DNA of 63,042 nucleotides from NCBI RefSeq assembly GCF_001428365.1, contig NZ_LMSH01000005.1, positions 41,840-104,881 of the forward strand, given 5' to 3'. Of the stretch, positions 54,501-61,708 are shown piece by piece (positions within the stretch are counted from its first letter, which is position 1; each line of letters begins with the position of its first letter). The notes beneath the pieces were generated by a model. It ran no database searches. It had not been told where the DNA came from and worked only from the letters and a program-made list of their open reading frames with translations. A program made the translations under genes and the position numbers. Source of the stretch: Arthrobacter sp. Soil763. Lineage in GTDB: Bacteria > Actinomycetota > Actinomycetes > Actinomycetales > Micrococcaceae.

Positions 54501-54604
54501 GGTGCGGCTACGGCCACGGCAACGCCGCGGCACTGGAGGAGGACTACCTGCGGCTGAGCCGGCGGGCCCGGGCGGTCTTCGAGCGCGTCTTCTACGGCCA
54601 GTAG
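51593..54604 (+). CDS. glnE: Glutamine synthetase adenylyltransferase/deadenylylase
   Basis: Bifunctional enzyme that adenylylates and deadenylylates glutamine synthetase in response to nitrogen status. The 1,003-residue protein contains two nucleotidyltransferase domains: the first with GMGKCGARELNYISDVDVIYV near residue 215, the second with MGRQGGREIGYGSDADVIYVH near residue 720, each with the GS-X9-DXD pattern. The LGRGGLRDVEFTVQ and LGRGGLSDVEWLAQ repeats follow each. GTG 51593 lies 9 nt after the glnA2 stop with AGGGG as ribosome binding site. Its expected target is GlnA at 59 kb, which has the acceptor Tyr. Confidence 0.95.
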   Translation: MSLARRLIAAGFNDLEKGERFLAAPELAGLDEDALFAGLALAANPDTALQSLVRLIEKHPDLRKLAAADPERSEPLYRVLGASEALGEFLIRHPEHLDAFEVTASPEPQPADAAALRTRLLQAVRADPRAARPVAALAGQDGYAALRTAYRRGLVELAVKDLCAADPLDAMPAVGAELADLAGAAIEAALAVSRAEAAEQFSAAEVADVGLAVIGMGKCGARELNYISDVDVIYVIDPGGLDDARANTIGTALASGISRAIMSTAREPGLWEVDANLRPEGKSGPLVRTLASHESYYARWAESWEFQALLKARTIAGDAALGARYEAAVGPLIWSSAGREGFVESVRSMRRRVTEHIPADEEQRQLKLGRGGLRDVEFTVQLLQLVHGRSDESLRCRDTTSAIAALSAGGYIGRADAKEFDRDYRYLRLLEHRIQLFQLRRTHLMPVKEASLRSLAKAVLGPFSTERPHPDALLSAWRKTKRSVRELHERIFYRPLLNTAAALSSEEARLTPEAAQGRLAALGYLDPPGAMRHIEALTAGVSRRAALQRQLLPILLGWLADGVDPDAGLLAFRRVSEALGTTHWYLGLLRDSTAAAERLCHVLSNSRLISDLLEVSPESVAWLGSDKDLVPVGFEAQWLEITSKMSRHSDPESAMRLIRLIRRREILRIAIADSAGLLDQDQVGAALADTDRAAMLGALRVAENVVSAREPLKTRVLVVAMGRQGGREIGYGSDADVIYVHRGLPGVPEDEAQAQAARIVGKLSSLLTQPLKPAILAERVLAVDADLRPEGKNGPMVRSLESYAEYYRRWSLIWEAQALLRARPMAGDDELAADFIALIDPIRYPESVSDQDVREVRRVKARMEAERLPRGADPARHLKLGRGGLSDVEWLAQLLQLRHAGRHPELRTTSTVEALESAGELELLDGGEVVLLLRAWRLASRIRSANVIWTGRASDLLPSSRRDLEAVARWCGYGHGNAAALEEDYLRLSRRARAVFERVFYGQ

Positions 54605-54618
54605 GCCGCCGGGGCCGA

Positions 54619-54643
54619 CATTTATCCCGCCTCCGGATAAATG
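54619..54643 (+). promoter_or_regulatory. Perfect 9-7-9 inverted repeat before the amino-acid ABC transporter
   Basis: CATTTATCC (54619-54627) and GGATAAATG (54635-54643) form a perfect 9-bp dyad with a 7-bp spacer. A candidate -10, TAGCCT (54647-54652), follows 3 bp later, so the dyad would cover the -35 region. It is unusually AT-rich for this DNA. A role as glnE terminator is less likely because no T tract follows. Confidence 0.55.
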
Positions 54644-54713
54644 CGGGTAGCCTCGAGGGGTACTTCGCCGGCCATCGGTGCCGGCTGCCACACCACTTGA
54701 GGGGTTGTTTACC

Positions 54714-56228
54714 TTGCCCAGACTCCAGCAGGCCGGCGCCGCCCGGCCGCGGACGGCCACGGTCCTAGCAGCGTTGCTGGCCTTCGCCGCATTGCTTTTC
54801 GGAGCTACCGGCGCAGCCGCCGCCCCGGCGGACGTACGCCAGGCCGCCGAGGCGCCACAGCCGGCCGCCGCGGCGTCGAGCGTCTCCGGGAAAACATACG
54901 TCATCGGCACCGACACGACCTTCGCCCCGTTCGAGTTCCGGGATGCCGGCGGCGAGCTGACCGGCATCGACATGGACATCATCCGGCAGATCGCCAAGAA
55001 CCAGGGTTTCTCCGTCGAGATCAAGTCGCTCGGCTTCAACGCGGCGCTGCAGGCGCTGTCCTCCAACCAGGTCGACGGCGTGATCGCCGGCATGTCCATC
55101 ACCGAGCCGCGCAAGCAGATCTATGACTTCTCCGACCCGTACTTCGAGTCGGGCGTCCAGATGGCGGTCGCCAAGTCGAACACTGACGTCAAGGGCTACG
55201 AGGACCTCAAGGGCAAGACCGTCACGGCCAAGACCGGCAGTGAGGGCGAAACCTTCGCCAAGTCAATCGCCGGCAAGTACGGCTTCACGGTCAAGTCCCT
55301 GGACCAGTCCGCGACCATGTACGAACTCGTGAAGTCCGGCAACGCCGTCGCCGTTTTCGACGACTACCCGGTGCTGGCGTACGGCATCAGCCAGAACAAC
55401 GGACTGAAGGCCGTCTCCGAGAAGGAAAAGGGCGGCTCCTACGGCTTCGCGGTCAACAAGGGCAAGAACCCCGAACTTCTCAAGGCGTTCAACACCGGCC
55501 TCGCGGACCTGAAGTCCAGCGGCGAGTACCAGAAGATCCTGGACAAGTACCTCAAGGACCCGTCACAGGCGGCGCAGTCCAGTTTCTGGGACCTGCTGGC
55601 CAACAGCTTCCCGGCCCTGATGAAGGGCCTGGGCAACACCGTCCTCGTGACCGCGATTTCCTTCGCCCTGGCCATGCTGATCGGCCTGCTCATGGGCTTC
55701 CTGAAGATCTCCACGTCCGTGCTGCTGCGCGGCATCGCCACCACCTTCGTCAACATCTTCCGCGGCACCCCGCTGCTGGTGTGGGCGTTCTTCTTCTACT
55801 TCGGCGTCCCGCAGCTGACCGGCCAGCCGATCGATATCTGGGTGGCAGGCGTGCTGACGCTGAGCCTCAATGCCGGCGCCTACATCACCGAGATCGTACG
55901 CGGCTCCATCCAGTCCGTGGACCCGGGCCAGCTTGAGGCCAGCCGCAGCCTGGGCCTGGGCTACGCCAAGTCCATGCAGAAGGTCGTGGTGCCGCAGGCG
56001 TTCAAGATCATGACCCCGTCCCTGATCAACCAGCTCATCATCATGCTCAAGGACAGCTCGCTGCTGCTGGCCATCGGCTTCGCCGAGCTGCTCTACCAGG
56101 GCCAGCAGATTTACGCCGGCAACTTCCGGATCACCGAAACGCTGCTGATCGTCGCGGTCCTGTACTTCGTCGTCATCATGCTCCTGACCAAGCTGGCCAA
56201 CGTCGCGGATAAGAGGTTCAACAAATGA
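54714..56228 (+). CDS. Amino-acid ABC transporter, fused substrate-binding protein and permease
   Basis: A 504-residue fusion. An export signal ([20 protein letters not shown], then AAAAP) is followed by a type 3 periplasmic-binding domain (about residues 55-280: [32 protein letters not shown]) and a HisM/GlnP-type permease domain (about 290-504) with [15 protein letters not shown] and the EAA loop [22 protein letters not shown]. Polar amino acids such as glutamine are the likely substrate. Start TTG 54714 has GAGGGG 9 nt upstream; GTG 54678 opens the same frame without one. The ATPase gene overlaps its stop. Confidence 0.9.
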   Translation: MPRLQQAGAARPRTATVLAALLAFAALLFGATGAAAAPADVRQAAEAPQPAAAASSVSGKTYVIGTDTTFAPFEFRDAGGELTGIDMDIIRQIAKNQGFSVEIKSLGFNAALQALSSNQVDGVIAGMSITEPRKQIYDFSDPYFESGVQMAVAKSNTDVKGYEDLKGKTVTAKTGSEGETFAKSIAGKYGFTVKSLDQSATMYELVKSGNAVAVFDDYPVLAYGISQNNGLKAVSEKEKGGSYGFAVNKGKNPELLKAFNTGLADLKSSGEYQKILDKYLKDPSQAAQSSFWDLLANSFPALMKGLGNTVLVTAISFALAMLIGLLMGFLKISTSVLLRGIATTFVNIFRGTPLLVWAFFFYFGVPQLTGQPIDIWVAGVLTLSLNAGAYITEIVRGSIQSVDPGQLEASRSLGLGYAKSMQKVVVPQAFKIMTPSLINQLIIMLKDSSLLLAIGFAELLYQGQQIYAGNFRITETLLIVAVLYFVVIMLLTKLANVADKRFNK

Positions 56229-56974
56229 GCACGGCAACCACCGCACCGAGCAAAATCTCCGTCCGGGAGCTGAAGAAGTCCTTCGGCGCCAATGAGGTCC
56301 TCAAGGGCATCAACGCCGAAGTCGCCGAGGGGGAGGTGGTCTGTGTGATCGGCCCCTCGGGCTCGGGCAAGTCCACCTTCCTGCGGTGCCTGAACAAGCT
56401 CGAGGACATCACCGCCGGCCACGTCACGGTGGACGGCTTCGACGTGACCGATCCGAAGGTCGACATCAACGAAGTCCGTCGGCACATCGGCATGGTGTTC
56501 CAGCACTTCAACCTGTTCCCGCACATGTCAGTGATCGAGAACATCATGCTCGCGCCGGTCGAATTGAAGAAGCAGGGCAAGGCAGAAGCGCGCGCCAATG
56601 CCCTGAAACTGCTGGAACGGGTGGGTCTGGCCGAGAAGGCGGACGCCCGGCCGGCGTCGCTCTCCGGCGGCCAGAAGCAGCGCGTCGCGATCGCACGAGC
56701 CCTGGCGATGAACCCGGACATCATGCTCTTCGACGAGGCCACCTCCGCGCTGGACCCCGAAATGGTCGGCGAGGTGCTACAGGTGATCAAGGATCTGGCC
56801 CGCGAGGGCATGACGATGGTCCTGGTCACCCACGAGATGGGCTTCGCCCGCGAGGTGGCCGACCGGGTGCTGTTCATGGCCGACGGCGTCATCTGCGAAC
56901 AGGGCGTCCCGGAGGAACTGTTCGGCAACCCGCAGCAGCAGCGTACCCAGGAGTTCCTCTCCAAGGTCCTCTAG
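56225..56974 (+). CDS. Amino-acid ABC transporter ATP-binding protein (GlnQ-like)
   Basis: A 249-residue ATPase that powers the fused transporter encoded just upstream. It has Walker [16 protein letters not shown], a Q-loop [11 protein letters not shown], signature [16 protein letters not shown], Walker [13 protein letters not shown] and H-loop [13 protein letters not shown] 56225 overlaps the permease stop codon (ATGA), giving a two-gene operon. Position after glnA2-glnE suggests glutamine or glutamate uptake, which is inference. Confidence 0.93.
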   Translation: MSTATTAPSKISVRELKKSFGANEVLKGINAEVAEGEVVCVIGPSGSGKSTFLRCLNKLEDITAGHVTVDGFDVTDPKVDINEVRRHIGMVFQHFNLFPHMSVIENIMLAPVELKKQGKAEARANALKLLERVGLAEKADARPASLSGGQKQRVAIARALAMNPDIMLFDEATSALDPEMVGEVLQVIKDLAREGMTMVLVTHEMGFAREVADRVLFMADGVICEQGVPEELFGNPQQQRTQEFLSKVL

Positions 56975-57029
56975 CGGACCCGCCGGCGAGGCCCGGGCCC
57001 TCCGGCAGCGGAGCGGCCCGGGCCCCGGT

Positions 57030-57035
57030 TAGGCT
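57030..57035 (+). promoter_or_regulatory. -10 hexamer TAGGCT of the GNAT gene, leaderless layout
   Basis: TAGGCT ends 7 nt before ATG 57043; no ribosome binding site is visible. It fixes the start within a much longer open frame that runs through the ATPase gene. Confidence 0.5.
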
Positions 57036-57042
57036 TTTCCGT

Positions 57043-57558
57043 ATGTCTGCACACGTCTGGCTGATCAGCCTCAGGGACCTCGACGGCGACGCCCGCGCCA
57101 TCAAGCTGGGCGAGGCCGCCGGGCTGGAACTGGGCGAGGGACAGCAAAGGTTCGTCGGCGATCCGCTGCGGATGATGCTCCTGGGCCTGGAAGAGGACAG
57201 CCGCTTTCCCTACGTCCTGGACGCCGGCGGCAGCGCCGTCGGCGTCGCCACCCTGCAGGCCGGGGCCGCCCGCGCCGCCGGCTGGGCCGACGACGAATCG
57301 GCCTGGCTGCTCCGCGGCTTCCTGATCGACCGGCGCCACCAGGGCAGGGGGTTCGGCACCGCGGCGGCGGACGCCGCGGTTCGCGAGGCGGCCCGGCTGA
57401 CGCTCCGGCAGGGCGGGGCCCAGCGCGGCGTTGTGCTGTCCGTCAACGAAGCCAACCCGGGCGGGCAGAAGGCGTACCGGAAGGCCGGCTTCGAGGACCG
57501 CGGCCAATACCTGGGCGGCGACGCCGGGCCGCAACGGATCATGTACCGGGCGTTCTGA
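57043..57558 (+). CDS. GNAT-family N-acetyltransferase
   Basis: A 171-residue acetyl-CoA-dependent acyltransferase of unknown substrate. The fold is seen from the beta4-alpha3 acetyl-CoA motif LLRGFLIDRRHQGRGFGTAAADAAV (core RRHQGRGFGTA) and the late NEANPGGQKAYRKAGFEDRG. ATG 57043 is supported by the -10 hexamer. Its 3' end overlaps the convergent gene by 20 bp. Confidence 0.85.
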   Translation: MSAHVWLISLRDLDGDARAIKLGEAAGLELGEGQQRFVGDPLRMMLLGLEEDSRFPYVLDAGGSAVGVATLQAGAARAAGWADDESAWLLRGFLIDRRHQGRGFGTAAADAAVREAARLTLRQGGAQRGVVLSVNEANPGGQKAYRKAGFEDRGQYLGGDAGPQRIMYRAF

Positions 57559-57994
57559 AACCCGGGTCGTCCACGGGCGGCCTGAGGGCAGCGCGGATCA
57601 GCCGGGCATAGTGCCTGCCCTGGGAGTCATGGCCATCAAGGCGCTCCGCCAGTTCCTCCACCTGCTCCAGCCGGGCCCGCTGCTGCTCCACCAGGGCCAG
57701 AAGGTAGCGCCGGTCCCGGGCGGACCGGTCGGCCACCCCGCCGGCGAACTCCTGCTCGTCGGCCCGAAGTCTTTCCTCGACCGCGGCCAGCTCCGCGTCC
57801 CCGGCGGCTGCGCGGGGGACTGCCGCCGGGACTGACGGTGCGGTGGCTACCGGAGCTGATGTGGGACTGGCTGCCGGGGCCGCCGTCACGGCCGGCGGTT
57901 CCCCGAGGCCTCCGAGGCGGTCCAGGCGCGAATAGCCCGGCGCCGGGTCGTCGGCCACCAGATGCCGCTGGATAAAAGTCCGGAACCGGGACAT
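57539..57994 (-). CDS. Hypothetical protein with C-terminal coiled coil
   Basis: A 151-residue protein of unknown function. The N-terminus SRFRTFIQRHLVADDPAPG is followed by an Ala/Pro/Val low-complexity stretch (about residues 33-65) and a charged coiled-coil (DAELAAVEERLRADEQEF through RLEQVEELAERLDG). GAGGAG lies 7 nt before ATG 57994, a strong ribosome binding site that supports expression. The stop is inside the convergent GNAT gene. No export signal or membrane helix is seen. Confidence 0.7.
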   Translation of the reverse strand: MSRFRTFIQRHLVADDPAPGYSRLDRLGGLGEPPAVTAAPAASPTSAPVATAPSVPAAVPRAAAGDAELAAVEERLRADEQEFAGGVADRSARDRRYLLALVEQQRARLEQVEELAERLDGHDSQGRHYARLIRAALRPPVDDPGFRTPGT

Positions 57995-58167
57995 TACCGC
58001 TCCTCAAGGAAGTTCCTAGGACCAAGCGTAGCCTCGAACCGGCAAAGCGGCGCGGCGCGAGGAACGTGGGGCGGCGGGCCGGTGCCGGATGTCCTCCTTT
58101 TGGTGTGCCAGAATGACCTTCGCGCCACGCACCGGCGCCACTTTCTGAGAGTCACTATTGGGGGAAC

Positions 58168-58893
58168 ATGAACGTCCAACCGCCCTTGCCTGCGCGAGCC
58201 CAGGCCCGGCCCCGGCCAAAGCTGCTTCCGCGGGGCCTCCGCGCCGGGAGTCGAGCAGGGGTAGCCGGGATCGTGCTCGGTCTGCTGCTGACCGGACTGG
58301 CCGTTCCCGCCGAGGCCGCCACGGTCTACCAGGCGCCCCTTCGCACCGCCGTGCGGGCGCTCCTCGTCGCCCCGGAGGTCAACACGGGCTACGACCGCGA
58401 CCGGTACTTCGGCACCTGGAAGGACGCCAACCGCGACTGCCAGAACACCCGGCAGGAGGTCCTCATCCAGGAGGCCCGGGCCGCTCTGGCCTTCACCAGC
58501 CGCGGCTGCACGGTCAGCAGGGGCCGCTGGGTCACCCCATGGGACAACCGGGTCCACACCTCAGCCTCCACCGTGCAGATCGACCACACGGTACCCGTCC
58601 ATGAGGCCTGGGGATCCGGAGCCCGCTACTGGTCGCAGGCCCGGCGGGTGGCGTACTACAACGACCTGAGCGACCCGCGGACGCTCAGCGCCCAGACCTC
58701 CGCGCTCAACTCCGCCAAGCAAGCCAAGGGACCGGAGGCCTGGATGCCGCCCGCCAACCGCTGCGCGTATATCGGCCAATGGGTGGCGGTGAAGATCCGC
58801 TGGGGACTGCGCGTGGACGCCGTTGAAAAGGCGGCGCTGGTGCGCCTCGCCAATTCCTGCCCGAACGTGACCATTCGCGTCAACCGGGCCTAG
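58168..58893 (+). CDS. Secreted HNH-type nuclease (DUF1524-like)
   Basis: A 241-residue exported protein. The signal peptide has a basic region (RGLRAGSR), hydrophobic core GVAGIVLGLLLTGLAV and AEAA cleavage site near residue 51. The mature part has the IDHTVPVHEAW motif and LNSAKQAKGPEAWMPP, matching the His-Asn-His core of DUF1524/GmrSD-C-terminal type nucleases, and Cys pairs that may form disulphides. Probably degrades extracellular DNA for nutrients. GGGGGA lies shortly before ATG 58168. A bidirectional terminator follows. Confidence 0.85.
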   Translation: MNVQPPLPARAQARPRPKLLPRGLRAGSRAGVAGIVLGLLLTGLAVPAEAATVYQAPLRTAVRALLVAPEVNTGYDRDRYFGTWKDANRDCQNTRQEVLIQEARAALAFTSRGCTVSRGRWVTPWDNRVHTSASTVQIDHTVPVHEAWGSGARYWSQARRVAYYNDLSDPRTLSAQTSALNSAKQAKGPEAWMPPANRCAYIGQWVAVKIRWGLRVDAVEKAALVRLANSCPNVTIRVNRA

Positions 58894-58905
58894 CGCCCAG
58901 GATAT

Positions 58906-58954
58906 AAAAAGCCCGCCCGGGCCGCCGTGATTGGCGGCCCGGGCGGGCTTTTTT
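58906..58954. terminator. Bidirectional terminator between nuclease and glnA
   Basis: A perfect stem of about 21 bp (58906-58926 with 58933-58953) with a 6-nt loop, preceded by five A residues and followed by six T residues. It serves the convergent nuclease and glnA genes. Confidence 0.9.
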
Positions 58955-58980
58955 ACTCCGGGGCCTTGCGGCCCGGACGG

Positions 58981-60405
58981 CTAGACGCCGTAGTAGAGCT
59001 CGAACTCGTAGGGGTTCGGGCGCAACGAGAGCGGACGGATCTCGTTCTCGTACTTGTACTCGATCCAGGTGTCGATCAGGTCCTGGGTGAAGACACCGCC
59101 GGCCTGCAGGAACTCGTTGTCCTCGGCCAGGGCTTCCAGGGCTTCCTCGAGGGTGCCCGGCGCCTTGGGGATGTCCTTGGCTTCCTCGGCGGGGAGCTCG
59201 TAGAGGTCCTTGTCGATCGGCGCGGGGGGCTCGATGCGGTTGCGGATGCCGTCGATGCCGGCCATCAGCTGGGCAGCGAACGCCAGGTACGGGTTGGAGG
59301 ACGGGTCCGGTGCGCGGAACTCGATGCGCTTGGCCTTCGGGTTCGAACCGGTGATCGGGATACGGATACCGGCGGAGCGGTTGCCCTGCGAGTAGACCAT
59401 GTTGACCGGGGCTTCGAAGCCCTTCACCAGGCGGCGGTAGGAGTTCACCGTCGGGTTGGTGAAGGCCAGGACGGCGGAGGCGTGCTTGAGCAGGCCGCCG
59501 ATGTACCAGCGGGCGGTGTCGGACAGGCCGGCGTAGCCCTTTTCGTCGTAGAACAGCGGCTCGCCGCCGTTCCACAGCGACTGGTGGCAGTGCATGCCCG
59601 AACCGTTGTCACCGAAGACCGGCTTCGGCATGAAGGTGACGGACTTGCCCCAGGCGTCGGCGGTGTTCTTGATGACGTACTTGAACTTCTGCAGGTCATC
59701 GGCCGCGTGGGTCAGGGTGGTGAACTTGTAGTTGATTTCGGCCTGGCCGGCGGACCCGACCTCGTGGTGGCTGCGCTCGACCTCGAGGCCGGCCTCGTCC
59801 AGGGCCACGCACATGGCGTCGCGCAGGTCGGCCTGCTTGTCGGTCGGCGCGACCGGGAAGTAGCCGCCCTTGACGGGGGTCTTGTAGCCGAGGTTGCCGC
59901 CCTCTTCCTTGCGGCCGGTGTTCCAGTGTGCTTCCTCGGAGTCGATCTTGTAAAAGCTGCCCTGCGGGGAGGACTCGTACTGGATGTTGTCGAAGACGAA
60001 GAACTCGGCCTCGGGGGCGAAGAACGCGGTGTCGGCGATGCCGGTGGAGGCCAGGTAGGCCTCGGCCTTCTCGGCCACGCCGCGGGGGTCGCGGTGGTAC
60101 GGGTCGCCGGTGCGCGGGTTGACGATGGAGAAGTTCAGCGCGAGGGTCTTCTCGATGCGGAAGGTGTCGACGAACGCGGTCGTGACATCCGGGATGAGCT
60201 GCATGTCCGACTCGGCGATGCCCTGGAAGCCGCGGATCGACGAGCCGTCGAAGAGCTGGCCGTTGACGAAGAAGTCAGCGTCGACGCTCTTGGCCGGAAC
60301 ATTGAAGTGCTGCTGGACGCCGGGCAGGTCGGTGAAGCGGATATCAACGAATTTGATGTCTTCGTCTTTGATGAACTTGAGGACTTCGTCCGCAGTCTTG
60401 AACAT
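58981..60405 (-). CDS. glnA: Glutamine synthetase type I-beta
   Basis: Main ammonia-assimilating enzyme (glutamate + NH3 + ATP to glutamine). The 474-residue protein has [24 protein letters not shown] latch loop, [41 protein letters not shown] and the [12 protein letters not shown]-site. The loop [15 protein letters not shown] contains the adenylylation Tyr (about residue 402), so it is a GSI-beta enzyme and the target of GlnE. AAGGAG lies 5 nt before ATG 60405. A GlnR-type box lies about 150 bp upstream. Confidence 0.96.
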   Translation of the reverse strand: MFKTADEVLKFIKDEDIKFVDIRFTDLPGVQQHFNVPAKSVDADFFVNGQLFDGSSIRGFQGIAESDMQLIPDVTTAFVDTFRIEKTLALNFSIVNPRTGDPYHRDPRGVAEKAEAYLASTGIADTAFFAPEAEFFVFDNIQYESSPQGSFYKIDSEEAHWNTGRKEEGGNLGYKTPVKGGYFPVAPTDKQADLRDAMCVALDEAGLEVERSHHEVGSAGQAEINYKFTTLTHAADDLQKFKYVIKNTADAWGKSVTFMPKPVFGDNGSGMHCHQSLWNGGEPLFYDEKGYAGLSDTARWYIGGLLKHASAVLAFTNPTVNSYRRLVKGFEAPVNMVYSQGNRSAGIRIPITGSNPKAKRIEFRAPDPSSNPYLAFAAQLMAGIDGIRNRIEPPAPIDKDLYELPAEEAKDIPKAPGTLEEALEALAEDNEFLQAGGVFTQDLIDTWIEYKYENEIRPLSLRPNPYEFELYYGV

Positions 60406-60555
60406 CTATGCTCCTTACGCATATGAAAGATCTGGCCGTCAGGCCGTGAGGTCCAGCGCAGCCGGGCGGATGGAACGCAGTGCGTCCCCGCCAACGGTGC
60501 TGCCGGCAACTGTTACCACCCTAGGGACGCGGGATTTCCCGACGGTGTCCGCTTT

Positions 60556-60571
60556 GTTTCGGGCAGGTTAC
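60556..60571 (-). promoter_or_regulatory. GlnR-type operator of glnA
   Basis: On the minus strand GTAAC (60571-60567), 6 nt and GAAAC (60560-60556) match exactly the actinobacterial GlnR core GTNAC-n6-GAAAC. A candidate -10, TAGGGT (60523-60518), lies 32 bp downstream, placing the box around -45 to -60, suitable for activation. No good -35 hexamer is present, also consistent with an activator-dependent promoter. The rest of the roughly 290-bp gap holds an untranslated glnA leader of about 105 nt and the RDD-gene promoter. Confidence 0.75.
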
Positions 60572-60686
60572 AGAATGCGCTGACGTGTTAACGCTAGTCG
60601 CTGTCCACACTGTGGCCTATCCGTGTCCGCTCAGTGGCTAGTAATTGTCCGGATCGTGAACACGTTCGGGGTGGGCGTGAAGCGGA

Positions 60687-60692
60687 TAGGCT
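60687..60692 (+). promoter_or_regulatory. -10 hexamer TAGGCT of the RDD gene, leaderless layout
   Basis: TAGGCT is followed by TGGAGG and GTG 60699. The GGAGG directly touches the start codon, too close to act as a Shine-Dalgarno sequence. Confidence 0.5.
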
Positions 60693-60698
60693 TGGAGG

Positions 60699-61136
60699 GT
60701 GGTTGATCGCAAAGACATAGGCTCCTGGCTCAGCGGACCGGACACCTCCGGCATTTCCAAGTACCCGGGGGAGCGGCTGGGCCTGCCCGAATCCGGCCGG
60801 GGTTCCATCGCCCGCGCCGGACGCCGGATCCTTGCGATCTGCATCGACTGGGGCATCGCGCTGTTGATCAGCAACTTCGCCTTCGGCGGCGATTCCTGGG
60901 CCACCCTGGCGGTTTTCGCCATCGAGCAGGCCCTCCTGGTCGGCACGCTGGGCTACAGCATCGGCCACCGGATCATGGGCATCCACGTCATCCGGCTGGG
61001 CGGCGGCCCCGCAGGGCCGCTCGCCGGCCTGGTCCGCAGCGTGCTGCTTTGCCTGGTGATCCCCGCCGTTATTTTCGATCCGGACCACCGCGGCCTGCAC
61101 GACAAGGCGATGAATACCGTCCTCGTCCGGATGTAG
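60699..61136 (+). CDS. RDD family membrane protein
   Basis: A 145-residue membrane protein of unknown function. After a soluble N-terminus (residues 1-37) the RDD signature appears as IARAGRRILAICIDWGIALLI (core RRILAICIDW), followed by two further hydrophobic segments (TLAVFAIEQALLVGTLGYSI and GLVRSVLLCLVIPAVIF) and the conserved HDKAMNTVLV end. Located between glnA and the lipA neighbourhood, a common actinobacterial position. Confidence 0.85.
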   Translation: MVDRKDIGSWLSGPDTSGISKYPGERLGLPESGRGSIARAGRRILAICIDWGIALLISNFAFGGDSWATLAVFAIEQALLVGTLGYSIGHRIMGIHVIRLGGGPAGPLAGLVRSVLLCLVIPAVIFDPDHRGLHDKAMNTVLVRM

Positions 61137-61176
61137 CCGACGCGGCGCGTGCCTGTCGGGCGCGGCCGCAGGGAGC

Positions 61177-61536
61177 CTAGACTTCCGCTGGCTCCTGGAC
61201 CCGCGCCGCGGCCGGGCCGGTGGCGGCCGCAAGGTAGCCGCGCCGTCCGGCCCAGCGCTCGAACCACACCGTGGCAAAAGGCAGCACCGCAGCGAGCCCG
61301 GCGAACAGGGCGACCCGGAACGGCCAGCGCTGCAGCCGCCACACGGCGAGGGCTGCCAGCCCGTAGCCGATGAAGAAAGCCCCGTGGACCGGTCCGGCGA
61401 GTTCAACGCCCACCTCGGTGGTCCGCAGCACCCACTTGAGGAACATCCCCACCAGCAGCGCCGCCCAGCTGAAGGCTTCGGCGACGGCGAGGATCCGGAA
61501 AATCCGGATGACGGTGGTCTTCGAGGGCAGTCTCAT
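61177..61536 (-). CDS. DUF3817 family membrane protein
   Basis: A 119-residue protein of unknown function with three membrane helices: AVAEAFSWAALLVGMFLKW, VHGAFFIGYGLAALAVW and VALFAGLAAVLPFATVWFE. The FRILAVAEAFSWAALLVGM and GPVHGAFFIGY motifs mark DUF3817. CGGAGA lies about 9 nt before ATG 61536. It is convergent with the RDD gene and downstream of the DUF4191 gene. Confidence 0.85.
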   Translation of the reverse strand: MRLPSKTTVIRIFRILAVAEAFSWAALLVGMFLKWVLRTTEVGVELAGPVHGAFFIGYGLAALAVWRLQRWPFRVALFAGLAAVLPFATVWFERWAGRRGYLAAATGPAAARVQEPAEV

Positions 61537-61634
61537 GGGGCAGTCTCCGGGATCGTGTCGGGGTGAGGGCCGCGCCGGGGCGCCGGGCGCGGACCGGGTG
61601 GTGAAGCGGCGCGGGGAAGCAGCGGGATAAAAAC

Positions 61635-61679
61635 GGACCGCCCCGGCGGCCGGCGGGTGCCGGTATCCGGGGCGGATCC
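61635..61679 (-). terminator. Terminator of the DUF4191 gene
   Basis: On the minus strand GGATCCGCCCCGG (61679-61667) pairs with CCGGGGCGGTCC (61646-61635), with a GC-rich loop that can fold further, and GTTTTTATCC follows. Confidence 0.8.
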
Positions 61680-61708
61680 AAAAGCGTGGCTGGAACGAAA
61701 CGTCCGGG

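Noticed and set aside
60605..60615. Palindrome CCACACTGTGG between glnA and the RDD gene
   Set aside because: An 11-bp dyad is expected by chance in this length of DNA, and it is not positioned on either promoter.
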